Shown: positions 1 through 12,500 of the stretch, in pieces
How the letters are laid out: each line of letters begins with the position of its first letter
How positions within the stretch are numbered: the first letter of the stretch is position 1
Source of the DNA: Schistosoma haematobium
Lineage: Eukaryota; Platyhelminthes; Trematoda; Strigeidida; Schistosomatidae
Assembly (NCBI RefSeq): GCF_000699445.3
Contig: NC_067195.1
Coordinates: 58,377,091 to 58,441,090, forward strand
Direction of reading: 5' to 3'
Length of the DNA: 64,000 nt
The notes under the pieces: generated by a model
What the model saw: only the letters and a program-made list of their open reading frames with translations
Database searches by the model: none
Told to the model about the DNA's origin: nothing
Position numbers and translations under genes: made by a program

Positions 1-239
1 CGTCTTGTTTCTTGACAACATTTTCTAGTGTAATGTTCTCAGATTCTCTAAGCCGAGACAAGGTCCCAAATAGTTAGGAGTTCGTGCAGAATACACCAAT
101 TTTCAATGTTTGCTGACGCAGTGAACTCCAAGAATATATGCCGGTAGCACTTCCCTCGATACCTTCAAATGTTATGAAGAACTTGATATGAGATGGTATA
201 CAAGACTACCTGTTACCTGTGAGATTCTTGTCACCATAG

Positions 240-540
240 CGGTACGGGTTCGGGAAGGAACATATCTGTATTTTAATAAAATACTGACCGCGGCACACAG
301 ATTTACAACCATCCTTGATCGCAAGACAAAGTCTGATGCCAGATAACATGACTTCTAAAAAGGTTTTGATGGACCTAATTTTGTGCTTGATCTACATGAA
401 TGACATACCCAGTTCGTCTGTTTTCACGCTTTGGACCTCTAGGTTCATTCAGCCAAAAATCTTGCAGTATTCTAGTCCAAAAATGGCTGAATGTCTGGTG
501 GTTTGCAACCAGTTCTATCTGAATAGCTAACTATAAAAAT
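240..540 (+). pseudogene. possible decayed LINE reverse-transcriptase remnant
   Basis: A short open frame (315-530) contains LILCLIYMNDIPSSS, which resembles the LF.LYVNDLP segment just before the catalytic motif of CR1-clade reverse transcriptases (compare the copy at 4950-9290). No other motif can be followed. This may be an ancient CR1 fragment or chance. Confidence 0.2.
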
Positions 541-1410
541 GTAGACAAATTAAGTGCTATAAATTACAGAAACAAATATTTGGATTTTAAGTTAATTTAG
601 TTTTTAGGTTACAAGCTTGCCCGATTTCTAACACTATGAAACGCATCTAGACTGTTCAGGATTTTAAGATCATTTATTTAGGTAATCTGTACCAATGATT
701 TCGGTCTACTCGAGTTAAATGTGAATAGTATGACCTACTAGCTTACGTTGAAGTCACACCTCACGGTCAATATCTAACGCTGATCGGCCTTTCGTGACAT
801 CCATGGAAATCGACTTCCTGAGTGGCTGGTTTGGAAAAACACTCTCAATAGACAACAAAATGTATTAGTATTATTGGATTACAAAAGTACAATTAAAAAG
901 CACTCCCTAAATAATTCTGTGCAGTCCCATTTGAGGTTGGAAACCTTAAGTTCTTTTCCATTTGCCGAAACGATCAGTAGCATTCAAGCCGGTCTACGAC
1001 AACAGCGCAAACAGACAACGTCAACTAAAAGTTTTGCACATGTACAGCATAAGGACAAATATCGGAAGCACTACTTATAAAGTGGAAAGTAAGTGGTGGC
1101 ATATCCACCTACTATTTTCAACTGTGCAGCTAAGCGCTTAACTTTGCGATAAGTAAACGACTGTTCTGAAATCACGACTTTCAATGAGAAATGTAACACA
1201 ACATGAAATGCTTATTTGGCATACTTACTATGTAGGCAAATGAAAAGGCGTAAATGGTACAAAACACTTGAATTGTTGCCAGCTGTTTTGAACTCATTAA
1301 CGACTCATCAACATTATGTAGGTTAAATAATGACAATTTTTAGCACTGTCCAATTTCATTGTCCGAACTTAGCAATCAAGAAGTATACCGATTATAAGTT
1401 GTTTAACTAT
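541..1410. other. no recognisable feature
   Basis: AT-rich sequence with only short open frames (for example 874-1080) and no domain, repeat or splice structure that I can identify. Confidence 0.5.
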
Positions 1411-1419
1411 CAAAATGAA

Positions 1420-3480
1420 CCCCGCCGATCAACTTACTTACGCCTGTTACCCCTCATGGAGGAGCACGGGCCGCCCACCAACATTCTTCAAACTCTGTCC
1501 TGAGCAATCCTTTCCAGTTTCTGTTCACCCTTTTCATGATTGCTTTCAATTCCCGACGCCCTGTGTTCTTTTCCGTCCACTTTCCGCTTCCCCTTCAATA
1601 TGCCGAGCTAGCGCTTGCCTCGTGATGCAGTTTGATTGTTTCTTCAGTATGTGTCCTATCCAATTCCAACGTTTTATCCTAATTTCCTTCTCAACTGGAA
1701 GCTGGTTTGTTCTCTCCCACAATAGGCTGTTGCTGATTGTATCCGACCAACAGAAATTGAGTATCTTCTGTAGACAGCCGTTCATAAATACTTGTACTTT
1801 TTTGATGATGGTTATGGTAGTACCCTATGTTTCAGCTCTGTACGACAGAGATGTCTTGACGTTCATATTGAAGATTCTGACTTTCATGTTGGTTGACAGT
1901 TGTTTGGAGTTCCATATGTTTGAAGAGATATGGTCTACTTGGTTATTAGTACTGCTCTAATAATAGAGCTAATCCTTAAGTTGTAGATTTGTCATGTTGT
2001 AACTATCCAATCTATAAGATCTTGCCTAAAAGTCACATCATTGTCTACACTGACTCATCGTATCGTAACGATTACCAACATATGGTGGAGGACACATTCA
2101 GGTTGGAAATAGAACGATGTATTTAATGTGAGTAAAAGCAAGTTATACGGAGCGACCACGCCTGCGAGGCTGAGCCATGCCACCCGATTGGATTCGATTG
2201 AATTCCTCTTACCCGCCTTCTCCACCGTTGGGTTTTTCTCCGCGTTAAATGCTGAATATCTATTTTCGCAGCTGTTTCGTGTTCAGCTCTGAGGATTGTG
2301 TGTTTAGGGCCCAGTGCCACTACATGTACTTCGATTGTAAGAACACGGCCCTTGTTTTGTCAACCCTCACCTTTACGTCTGCATCAGATCCTTCTTGTTC
2401 ACCAATGATGTTTTCCAGGTACGTGAAATATTCCACCTCTTCCAGAGTTTCTCCATCACTTGTGATTAGGATGGTGTTCTCTGTGTTGTGTTTGAGGATC
2501 TTACTTTCTTTCTTGTGTATGTTGAGGTCTAATGATGCAAATGCTGATGCTACACCCGTTTTCTTCATCTGCATATGTTCTTGTGTATGGGATAGAATAG
2601 TTAGATCAACTGTGAAGTCCAAATCATCTAGTTGATTCCAAGTTGTTCAGTGTATTCTGTCCTTCCCGTCAGATGTTGAGGTCTTCATGATTCAGTCGAC
2701 CACCAGAAGAAAAAGAAAGTAAGAGTGTAAGCAACCTTGTCTAACTCTGGTCCTCATTTGGAATGTGTCTGCCAGTTGTACTCTATGTACGAATTTGAGG
2801 TGTAGTCCAGCGTATGACTCCGGTTGTTGTTGTTGACGATCATCCCTGGCACACCATATTGTCCAAGAAAGTTCCACAAAATCCTTCCATCCACAATGTC
2901 AAACACTTTCTCATAGTGAAGGAAGTTGATATATAATGACAAATTCCATTCAACTTGTTGTTCAACGACGATTCGTAGTGTCGCAGTTTGGTCTGTGTAC
3001 GACCGATCCTTACGGAATCCGGTCTGCTGATCTTGCGATTGGGTGTCTACTGAACCTTTCATCTGGTTCAGCAACATTTTGTGGAAATCTTTCCTGGTAC
3101 TGATAGTTGTGTGATTCCTCTGCAGTTCTCTCATATTCCTTTTTTTGGTATCTTTATGAGATGTCCTTCTTTCCAGTTCATCGGCACTTGTTCTTGCATC
3201 CAAATTTCTCTGAATAGGGTGTAAAGCATACTTGAAGACGCTTCTGTGTCTGACTTCGGTGCTTCGGCTGGTATATTGTCAGGTTATACTTTTTTGGCAG
3301 CAGTTGGAATCCGTATCTTATCTAAAGGTTTCTGGTCTTCAGGCTCATCTCGATCTACAGAGTGATCTGTCGGTTGTGGAGCGACATCATGCTTATTTTT
3401 CATGCGCTTTAAAATATTTACTGTGTTGCGAACTGTCTCTAGCTGGTTATTTGTTGTAACTATTATCAACTCCATCGCTT
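1420..3480 (-). pseudogene. degraded, 5'-truncated SR2-like RTE-clade retrotransposon
   Basis: Read on the minus strand, fragments in several frames follow the order of the fuller copy at 28329-31544. They run from a PDNIPAE stretch near 3290, through K(K)I linkers, QTGFRKDRSYTDQTATLRIVVEQ, INFLHYEKVFD, RVRQGCL..FLFLLVVD and DFTVDLTILSHTQEHMQ (where DFADD should be), to YLENIIGEQEGSDADVKV and the C-terminal [21 protein letters not shown]. The 3' end finishes with the family's GTAA-type tail (ACTTACTTACG on the plus strand, about 1430). The catalytic FADD is replaced by FTVD and many frameshifts are present, so it is dead. The endonuclease half is missing. Confidence 0.8.
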
Positions 3481-3489
3481 CACGTCTTC

Positions 3490-4949
3490 TAGCACGACGC
3501 TGATAGGGCGTTAGGTCTGGAATGACTTTTATACTCTTGTATGGAGTTAATGAGCCAATATTTCACAACAGCTATACTTAAACAGGAGAGAGCATGTCGA
3601 TCTATCCGACGTTTTTCTAAGGCGGGTGACTTGGCAGCTGACGTTCAGCATACCGCATGCTCAAGGGCAAATACCCCTTAATTTATTACAGGTCCCCTGC
3701 AATCTGGAAACGAAATCGTCACATCTTCCCTGACATTGACAAGACACCTCACCAACAAAAGTGACATGAGTCTAAAGTAACACTCCATGTGTTATCTTTG
3801 ACATAATTCGGTTTACTTATTGGACTGACGTGCAGTATTAGCTTTTTATCATCCCATGGACACATTCTCGTCGTGCGATCTATATTTTTGCCTCGTAGTA
3901 TATGACCCTCATCATTAGCTCCTTAGCCTTTGACCAAAAATTGATCAATAACTTAGTTCGGTGAAATCTCGATTGATTTTCTGCAGTTACGTTTCTGTGG
4001 CTTCAGCTAGCCTGCTAATTATGAATATGAATAGAATTCGGCAATTACGGACAGAAAACTGTCTACAATATTGACTGACATTCTACTTTGAGCCAATGAT
4101 AGCACCGTCATCATCTGGTGATGTACTTGCCGTAATATTGCTTTAGCATCATTGCTATTACCAATTGCTTTACACAATGCACGTGGGAAAAATCGGTCAC
4201 CTGTAGACGCTGTCTTTTTCAATCCGACTCACTAGAACAATTTCTTATGCATATTATTCTTTAGTATTGTCACTTTTGCACATTACGTTCAAACAACTTG
4301 TATTTCAGTTCTAATCACAACTGCTAGCTTTATTAATACTTGTTATTTACCTATCAGTTTCCGCCACCTACATTTTTTCTTATCTTAAAGTCTGTCAATA
4401 ACTGACGGGTTTTCATTTATTTCATAGTGACATCTGGCACGTGATCACTTCTGAAGAATTAGACATCGAATCAAGCAGCCATTCATTCTAATGGGAGAGC
4501 ATTGCAGGTCAAGTGATGTGTCACCTGGCTCTAACAAGCTCATCCAACATGTAAGCGACTGAATGTCGGACAGTTCAACGACTCAAGTTAAAATCAATGT
4601 GCATCTTTCTTACCGCTCATCAATTAATGACACACGATGGACTGATCCATCCGGCGGTTGTCGCGGCCTGTCTCCCGAATCTATTCTCACTGATGCATTT
4701 CCTCCATAATATCATGTTGGTCCTATACGGCCATCGAAGTGGCTGCAGTAGCCATATCCCAAGAAAGGGTAATCCATGTAAGGTGTTAACAGAGAAGTGT
4801 GACTTCAACGTGAGTTAGGTCACACTGTTCTCAACCAACTCGAGTCGATCGCGATCACTGACACAGATTACCTACCTTGGTGATCTGCAAGAGATTTTCT
4901 TTAGGGATGAACACAAAAATCTCTCAAAAACGTGAACATTTTCAAGGTT
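3490..4949. other. intergenic, nothing recognised
   Basis: Only short unconserved open frames (4019-4222, 4597-4818) are present. I see no family motifs, long repeats or RNA gene. Confidence 0.5.
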
Positions 4950-4995
4950 AGTTTCAGTTTCAGTTTGGGAAGGACAGGAGGCTCGATGGCCTATG

Positions 4996-7803
4996 CTAGT
5001 CCTGGCAATGGTGGTCTCTCAGTTGATCCAACTTTCTTTTGAAAGAGTCGACGGATGGAGCCTCAACCACGTGCTGAGGTAGTGAATTCCACTCGTTGAT
5101 GATTCGATGGGAAAGTCGATAGTCAGCTGACAAGTAATTTGTTCTCGGCTTGTGAACTTTTTTGGAGTGTCCTCGTAAATTCTCTGTTTTGGAAGACAAG
5201 AAAAATGAGGGCATGTTAGGTGCAAATTTATCACTAAGCAATTTGTAGACTGTAATCAAGTCGCCTCTAGTTCTGCGATATGACAACGGGAAAAGGTTCA
5301 GCTTGGCCAGTCGAGATTCATACGGAAGCTTCGCTATTCCGGGAACCAGCTTAGCCGCCGTTCTCTGAACCTTTTCCAGAAGCTCACTGTCTTTTTTAAA
5401 GCAGGGGCTAGCCGCTTGTATGCAGTACTCAAGTTTAGGACGAACGAACACTGTATACAAAGTCAAAAACGTCTTAGCGTCGACATGACTAAAAGCCCTA
5501 CGTATTGACCATAACGTTCTAAAACTTTTGGCGGCTATTGCACGGCAGTGTGCAGTAGTCTTTAAGTCTTGACTAACGATAACTCCTAAGTCATTATATG
5601 TCTGGACGACAGGTAGCTCAGTGTTATTCATCGTGTATGTATCTGTGCCTTGATGACCGATATGCATCACAACACACTTGGAAGTATTTATCGGCAACTG
5701 CCATGTTTGAGACCATTCAGATAACTTCTTCAGGTCATTTTGAAGTTCTTAGCTATCACCCTCACATCGTATCGTTCTCCATATCTTGACCTCGTCAGCA
5801 TATAGCAAGACCGATGATGATAGGATACAAGGAAGGTCATTTACATACAAGAGGAATAGCACTGGCCCCAAAACTGTACCCTGGTGCACTCCACTGAGCA
5901 CAGTTTCCCAGCTAGATAACTTTGAGTTCACCCGTACATTTTGTTGACGCCCAACTAAGAAGTCTTTTATCCACATCAATAAATTACCTCTAATCCCGAC
6001 TTTTCTCAACTTATATAACAGCCGGTTGTGCGGAACTTTATCAAAAGCTTTACTGAAATCAACGAAGGCGACGTCTACAGGTAGCTTTTGGTCCTTAAGA
6101 GCACACCAGCTTTCACGAGCCACTAATAAGTTAGTGAGACAGGAATAACCTATTCTGAAGCCGTGCTGCTTCTCCGAGAGGATCCGGTTTTTATCGAGAT
6201 ACTTAAACAGCTCCTTCCGAATAATCTTTTCTAATATTTTAACAACCACACTAGTTAGGCTAACGGGACGGTAGTTCTCAGGTTTGTGTTTCGTGCCTGT
6301 TTTGAAGACAGGACTTACTATGGCATTTTTCCAATCTTTCGGTAAGCGACCCTGCGTAACGGATAGGTTAAAGCATGTACTTAAAGGGCTTGCAACGAAG
6401 TTAGATAATTCCTTCAGTAGCCTACGATATAATTCATCGGGCCCCGTGGATTTACCTATGTCAAGCTTATTTAGCAGACCAAAGACATCGAGTTCTTTAA
6501 TGGTCACGCTATCCAGTGTGTGTATGGGGGGATCTGTATACGCTGACGAGAAGGGCGCTTCTATGGTATACACGTTGCTAAAGTAGTTCGAGAACGCTTG
6601 AGCCTTACCAAAGTCGTCCTCCACTAGTGACGCGGCAGTACTGTCTCCCCATAGAGCAGGAATATTTCCTTTTCTCCTTGTCCTTTGGTTTATATAGGAA
6701 TACAAGCGTTTAGGACATTCTATGGATTCCTTAACAAGTTTTTCTTCGTACAATTTTCTAGACTTACGGAGGGTCGAGGCACAAGTGTTCCGAGCCTTCC
6801 GATACTGAGATTTTGACTCATCAGTCCCCAGTAACCTAAATATATCCCACGTTTTCCTTTTCTTACGGAGAAGGATACGGACCTCCCTACTGAACCATGG
6901 TGGTGAGTTTTTCGGCCCCTTTGGTATAGTCCAAGGGATGTGAGGTGTGGTAACTTTTAAGTATGAATTTCAAAATGCGTCCCAGGCCGTTTCAATGGAG
7001 GACTCTGGGTCTATTGTCCAATCTATTAACGATGCTGAGTGCATGATGTCTGGTATGTTTGCTTTCCAGACGTTGGGTCTGGACTGGACTGACGCGTCCT
7101 CATGACTGGCAGTTATATGGAAGTCGAAAGTTAAAACTGCGTGGTCACTTTTACCTAAGGGTGGCATATGGTGGAGGTTCGCAACATCATCCTCATAGTG
7201 AGTCAGTATAAGATCTAATAAGGATGATTCAGTGTCCGGATCGTACCTAGTCGCTTCTTTCACATGTTGCACTAGGGCACATGTGATAACCGCATCAACT
7301 AGTTCCTGCTCGAAGGAATTTTCTGACGATTCAGTTCGCAGATTTTCCCAGTCTACCATAGGTGCATTAAAGTCCCCTAGGATTAGACATCGACCACTTT
7401 GGGACCAAGCATTGAGACTGCTTAACAGGATCTCATTTGCCTCACAGCTTGGACTGCGATAGACCAAACCAATCAGCAGCTCTTGTCCCTTGCATTTTAA
7501 GCGAAGACTAACTAATTCACACGTCCCACTCTCATGGGATACACTATCGATAATTGTAAATGGGATAGCATTCCTAATGAATAGAGCTACTCCCTCTCCT
7601 TTGCGTTCTTGTGTTCTGTCGGCCCTTACTAACGTAAAGCCCTCGAAATCAAGTTCTATACTATCTATAGCCTGTGTCAGCCAGGTTTCTGTTACTGCGA
7701 TTATATCTGGCTTTGTAGAGTCAATCTGTACACCTAGTTCCGATCGCTTATTAAGTAAGCTTCGTGCATTGGTGTAACAGATCCGAAGCCTGTTTAAGTG
7801 CCT
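4996..7803 (-). pseudogene. CR1 ORF2: APE endonuclease and reverse transcriptase with two stops and a YADE active site
   Basis: One frame is open apart from two stops. It begins LRICYTNARSLLNKR, then TETWL, VYRSP, GDFNAP and SDHAVL (APE-type endonuclease). A TGA at 6966-6968 follows AWDAF. The reverse transcriptase reads W..(A)IVSPVFKTG, NYRPVSLTSVVVKILE, QHGFR, VDFSKAFDKVPH, GVHQGTVLGPVLFLLYVNDLP and LLYADEVKIW. The second catalytic Asp of YADD is Glu. A TAA near 5748 separates this from the C-terminal domain (PINTSKCVVMHIG to the end at 4996). Two nonsense changes plus a damaged catalytic pair indicate a dead copy that is otherwise well kept, hence fairly young. Confidence 0.85.
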
Positions 7804-8915
7804 TCGTGCTTCATCCAGAGTGGCTTCGGCATCATTCTCTGTCGAAGTCTTACAACCCGAAAATTTACAATTTTTAGGTCCTTTTCGCCAGCGTCTAACC
7901 TATGTTGTAGTTCTTTCTCGGCTTCCCGTCTTTTAACACGGTCTGCCAACGGTAGGTCCTTTCGGATAAAGACTTCTGAACCCTTTAATTTGTGTCCATT
8001 TTGTAAAATTAGGTCACGTTCGTTCGAAGAGCCGAATACTACTTTAAGCAGTCTGGAATGATTTGGTTTCGAGTCCGTTAGACTCCCTAGTCTGTACACC
8101 TTTAGCAAGGTGACCCCAGTCATATTTTGAGGCATGAGTTGATTAAGCAGCTGCCTAATCAGTACAATGTCATGCTCAAAACGAGCTTTAGGTTCAGAGC
8201 TATCGCTCTCCTTACTTCTATGAAAAATAGCTGATCTGTCGCTATGATCAGCTTTCGATTTTTCAACCACTTTTACGGGGGCAGGTTTCCCTTTTATATC
8301 AATACTTTTCTTCCTTACAACCTTTACCCATTCGTCAACGGTGCTGGTAGAAGCAATAGCAGTTGTGTCAAACCTAGTGTTGGGTTTTGGGGGGTTTTCG
8401 ACGACCTGAGGGGTCGTGTTATGTTTACCATTTGAAACCGATCGAGCCTTGCGGTTGCGGCTCCTAGGTGTTTCCTGTTGGATCCCATCTGGGAGACGGG
8501 GAACAGAAGACCCGACTTTTCTTGAGCTTTTTTTAAGGCAGGCCTCTTTGGAGACTGCTTTTCCTTCTTTGACGGGCGTGAGTCATCTATCACCGGACTA
8601 ACCTTAGTTTCCTTCACGTTGATTTGCGTGTCGACAGACCGAGTGCTGTTTGACGCGTTCCGACTATGCTTGCTAAAACACTTTTGCAGCATCAACCAGT
8701 GAGATGGCCTCGGTTAGCAAACTGTTTGCATCCGAGCAGCACTGTTGACAAAGCCACACACAACCCTTCTTACTGAACCGTTTGAAAGCAGCAGGCGTTA
8801 AGTTCGTGCAAACTTCGTGGTACCAGCCTTTGCACTCGCCGCACTGCATGCCGCTTTCAACAGGATAACGACAACCCGGACGTTGACAACTGCTTTTTTT
8901 ACACTGTCCGGTCAT
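7794..8915 (-). pseudogene. CR1 ORF1: PHD-like zinc finger plus RRM-like RNA-binding region, frameshifted
   Basis: The N-terminus (8915-8673) holds a Cys/His cluster: C..C.. CRYP..CGECKGWYHEVC ..C..LCQQCC. This is a PHD/treble-clef pattern typical of ORF1 in CR1-like elements and presumably binds element RNA or chromatin. A basic, Ser/Lys-rich linker follows in another frame (8695-8324). A third frame (8270-7794) contains VYRLG..(N)HSRLLKVVF and FIRKDLPLADRVKRREAEKEL, an RRM-like/esterase-free ORF1 tail common in CR1-type elements. Two frame changes make it non-functional as it stands. Confidence 0.65.
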
Positions 8916-9571
8916 TTAGGAGGGGTTCTTTTTTAAACTGTGATGATACTCAGAACAAAAAAAATTTATCAATGACCAAAAGTGAAGGGCTGTAGATTGC
9001 TAGGACCAAAAGTACTAACAGATACAGTTGAAAAAGAGGTACTCAAGAGTACCAACGACAAAACAGCAAAAACGATACTTTAGTCGAATACTTTAACTGA
9101 GATAAATTCAATTAAAGTGAAAAACAGTAGTCTTGATACGTAATAAGCGATCAAAACAAAGAAATTTACTCAGCGAGGAAAAATACCACTGTCCTTTTTA
9201 AATAGCGCGCGTTACAGCCTGTAAACTACTGATCTCACTCCTGGAAAAGCTAGTGACAGGATCTCCTGCTGGATCCTTTGAAGTGATTTTTAACGATACC
9301 GAGAAAGATGACTCTACATTTTTCCCTTTTATCCTCTTCTATTCACTATTAATTTATATTTTGTCCCATTTTTATTCCTCAAAGGATCAAAACAACAATA
9401 TTTCTCCTTGACCAAGAGCTCTTCTATACAACCTTCAGGCATATTCTAAGGAACCGACAATTTGTTATGTCTATCCTGTTAAGTTTAAAGCTTGAGGTTT
9501 CTTCTAGATTCTCTATTGTACCCTGGACATCGTATTCTTACTATGTGTCATAGGCGGATTATCGAAATCGG

Positions 9572-12500
9572 ATGGAGTGGTTCAAGGGCGAAGTCTCGGA
9601 CGCAATTAAATCCGTGAAAGAAGAGTCCAAATTACTACTAGTTTTTATTAAAGGTCTGTAACAAGCATAAGTAAACTTATATTATTTTCAGGGACTGACG
9701 AGGACTCTAGCTTTGTCTCCACCCAGTTCGACGACCAGGTTGGGGAAGTTTGTTGTAATGTTGTGTGTGAGTAATCAGTATTCTGTATATTTTAATTTAC
9801 TGGGAGCCTATTCTTTCACAACATATTTAATTCTGTGTCAGTATATGTGCTGAAGTAAACGTTATTTTAACATTGTAAACTAACATTTCGAGTTATATCA
9901 AACAACGGTTTCGCAGCATATAGATTCTTATACACCAAAATACCTATATAATTGTTATTAGATGGATATATGAGGGAGTTGTGTTAGTTTATCCTCTTTC
10001 CTCAAATAGATGAGTTGGAAGCATACCGATTGTCTCAATATTTGAGAAATATAGTTGGAGATGCGAATAATAATTCTTTCTGTTCCAATGAATATGCTCT
10101 GCATATATACTGAAAAAGCATCTTTAATATTATGACGTAAAGTGTGTTCACTTTTGTTTCTAAAACCAATGCCATTAATTCTAGGTTGTAAGCAACTGAA
10201 GACTATGGAACAAATGGATCCGCATTATCCTGCTGCGTTCGTTCCTACTCTAGTTAAACTTATCAATGTGAGAAAGTGTATGAGTTTTATCGACTGTGCC
10301 AAAACCGTAAAGTTCCTAGCATGCTCAATGCAGTGTGTATCAACATGGAAAGCGTCTTCCGTCTGTCTAAATAATGTTAAGTTTAATATGTATTGAAGGA
10401 AGTGGTCTTACTGGTACCTGCTCAGGGGTATATAAACATTAAACTGTACTGCATACTCGAGCTTTGAATCATCAGATGGTTCAACAGGTATTTAAGCAGT
10501 ACGATTACATTCCAGACAACCTTGCCTCCCTTTTACCATAAGTCTTGTGTCGTAAGTAAATAAATGAAGGACTGCGGTTTAGACATTAACAACAACGCTG
10601 CGGTAAAAGTTGGTTGCTATTTGTAATATTTAGTAACAACCTGTTAGTGGCTTGTACTCCTTTGATCTATTTGCTTGGTGACTGCCTTTCTATTGATACA
10701 GGTGTGCATCTACACCTACAGCGAAGCCAGAAAACCACGGTCGTGTTCGTTACTTCGTTTAGAGATGAGAAGATTAAGTTTACTTCTGTTAACGAATTGA
10801 CTTCATGGTTGTTGAAGTATTAAAAATGCTCCTCATTTAGTGTGAAATGTATTCATTCTATAATAAGGAAGCGATAAACCTACAATCAAATTGAAAATAG
10901 AAATCCTGTATATCCTCATAATTTAATCACCAAATTATCGAAAATCCCATCTGGTCCCGAAGGAAGTAAATATCTAAAGCAGACTGGCCAACAGTTCCTT
11001 TAGTGACTTAAAGTAGTAGTGGGTGATAAAATTGAAGTCATCTGTTCATAAACGGTCACCATCCATCTGGGCTCATTAAGGAAACTAACTTAGATTATAT
11101 TCAGTGGGATTATCACCAGAATGCGTTTGCCATAGGTTTGCTGTTTGAAATATTTTTCTATTTATTCATGTCTTAGAGGCAGTTACAACACGGTTTGGAT
11201 GAGTTCTGCTTGGTAAAGACTGCTAAGATATGAAGTTTTCCAAATTATTCGAATAATATTACGAGAATGCTTGTAATGCGTCTCCCAAGACTTAGATGCA
11301 ATATATTTTCTCGTTTTGGATCTGGGCTGGCATCTAGTATAACTGTAGGGTGAAGTAGTTAAGCACATCGACCACTTCACTCATGAAGTGGGGCATGGTC
11401 AACACTAAATTGTTAGTGACTGACAAAATCTGGACAAAAACTACTTCGTTCTTACCACTTGTCGTGCATCTGTAATGCTCATCTGCCTACCAAACACTGA
11501 TTATTGTTCATCATTTCCCTATATTTTCTCATGAGTATGGACATTACCTCTGGAGGTTGAAATGTGTTCTTTCAGTCAGTCAGTCAGTAACAACGTGGGA
11601 CTTCGTACGTACGTACATCGGTTTGAGTTGCCATACCACATTGACACAGAGATTCAGTTGTCGGTTCAAATCCCGTAATGGTAGAGGTAGTAAGAGTATA
11701 AACAGTAATCGGAAACATTAGGGTTTGAAGATGTTATTCAAGGAGTATAATCCAATGAAATAAATTGGAAAGGAGAAAAAAGGGACATGAAGAATCCAGA
11801 ATATTAGAATTTGCTAATATGTGACTATAGCTGTCTTAGAGGATTACTGTATTTAGGCATAGGACCTATGTACGTGTGTCAGCTTAGGTGATTGAACTAT
11901 GTATGGACTTGTAATACCACTCCAACATATAATTTGCTTCTAACCATCAATCCGGTTTCTCATTTCTGTGTTCCACTTATGGAAACTCAGAAATGAAGTT
12001 CAGTTTAGTGCATTTCCTGGATCGAAATGGCTCACGTTTTAGTTACTATGTTGGTTATTACCACGGTATAAATGTTCCACTTACTAGAGATTAAAGTTCG
12101 GCTTTTAATGTTTATACATCAATTCTCTGTAATAATATTGGGATATAATTCATCAGTAATTCACTCATATATATTCATTATTCATATTACCTGACAGCCA
12201 GGCAAAACAAAAGATATTTTTCACCTGTAGTTGTCTCATAGTGGATTCACCTATTTACTCAGATAACTAGTACCTAAATGCTGGTAATTTTAGTACTAGA
12301 AACAATCCACCTACACGTAGATTAAAATAACATGGTTTTTGCTTGGACACGATAGTTGTGGTTTTGATGAACTTTAATTGTCCCAACTGAAAAATCTCGT
12401 CTTTCATTATTGTGCAATTTATGTCGCTGTTTGTCAGTCTTGTACGTTTTCGAACTCTAATAAATAGATTTACTAATAACTTTTCAGGCCTTCAGTTAGA

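Larger units (their letters stand above)
4950..9290 (-). mobile_element. CR1-clade non-LTR retrotransposon, nearly complete but inactive
   Basis: The element carries two reading frames on the minus strand and ends at the left in a short tandem repeat (GTTTCA units on the plus strand, 4950-4968), as CR1-type elements do. Order: 5' leader (about 9290-8916), ORF1 (8915-7794, frameshifted) and ORF2 with endonuclease and reverse transcriptase (about 7803-4996). SR1 and Sjpido are the known schistosome CR1-like elements, but I cannot assign a family. The exact 5' end and any target duplication were not found. It lies just upstream of UBXN4 in the opposite orientation, so UBXN4's promoter must sit within or just downstream of its 5' leader. 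Confidence 0.85.

Noticed and set aside
10142..10823. Two open frames in UBXN4 intron 2 that might be extra exons
   Set aside because: Exons 2 and 3 join in phase and align continuously with human UBXN4 without them. The frames have no recognisable domain.
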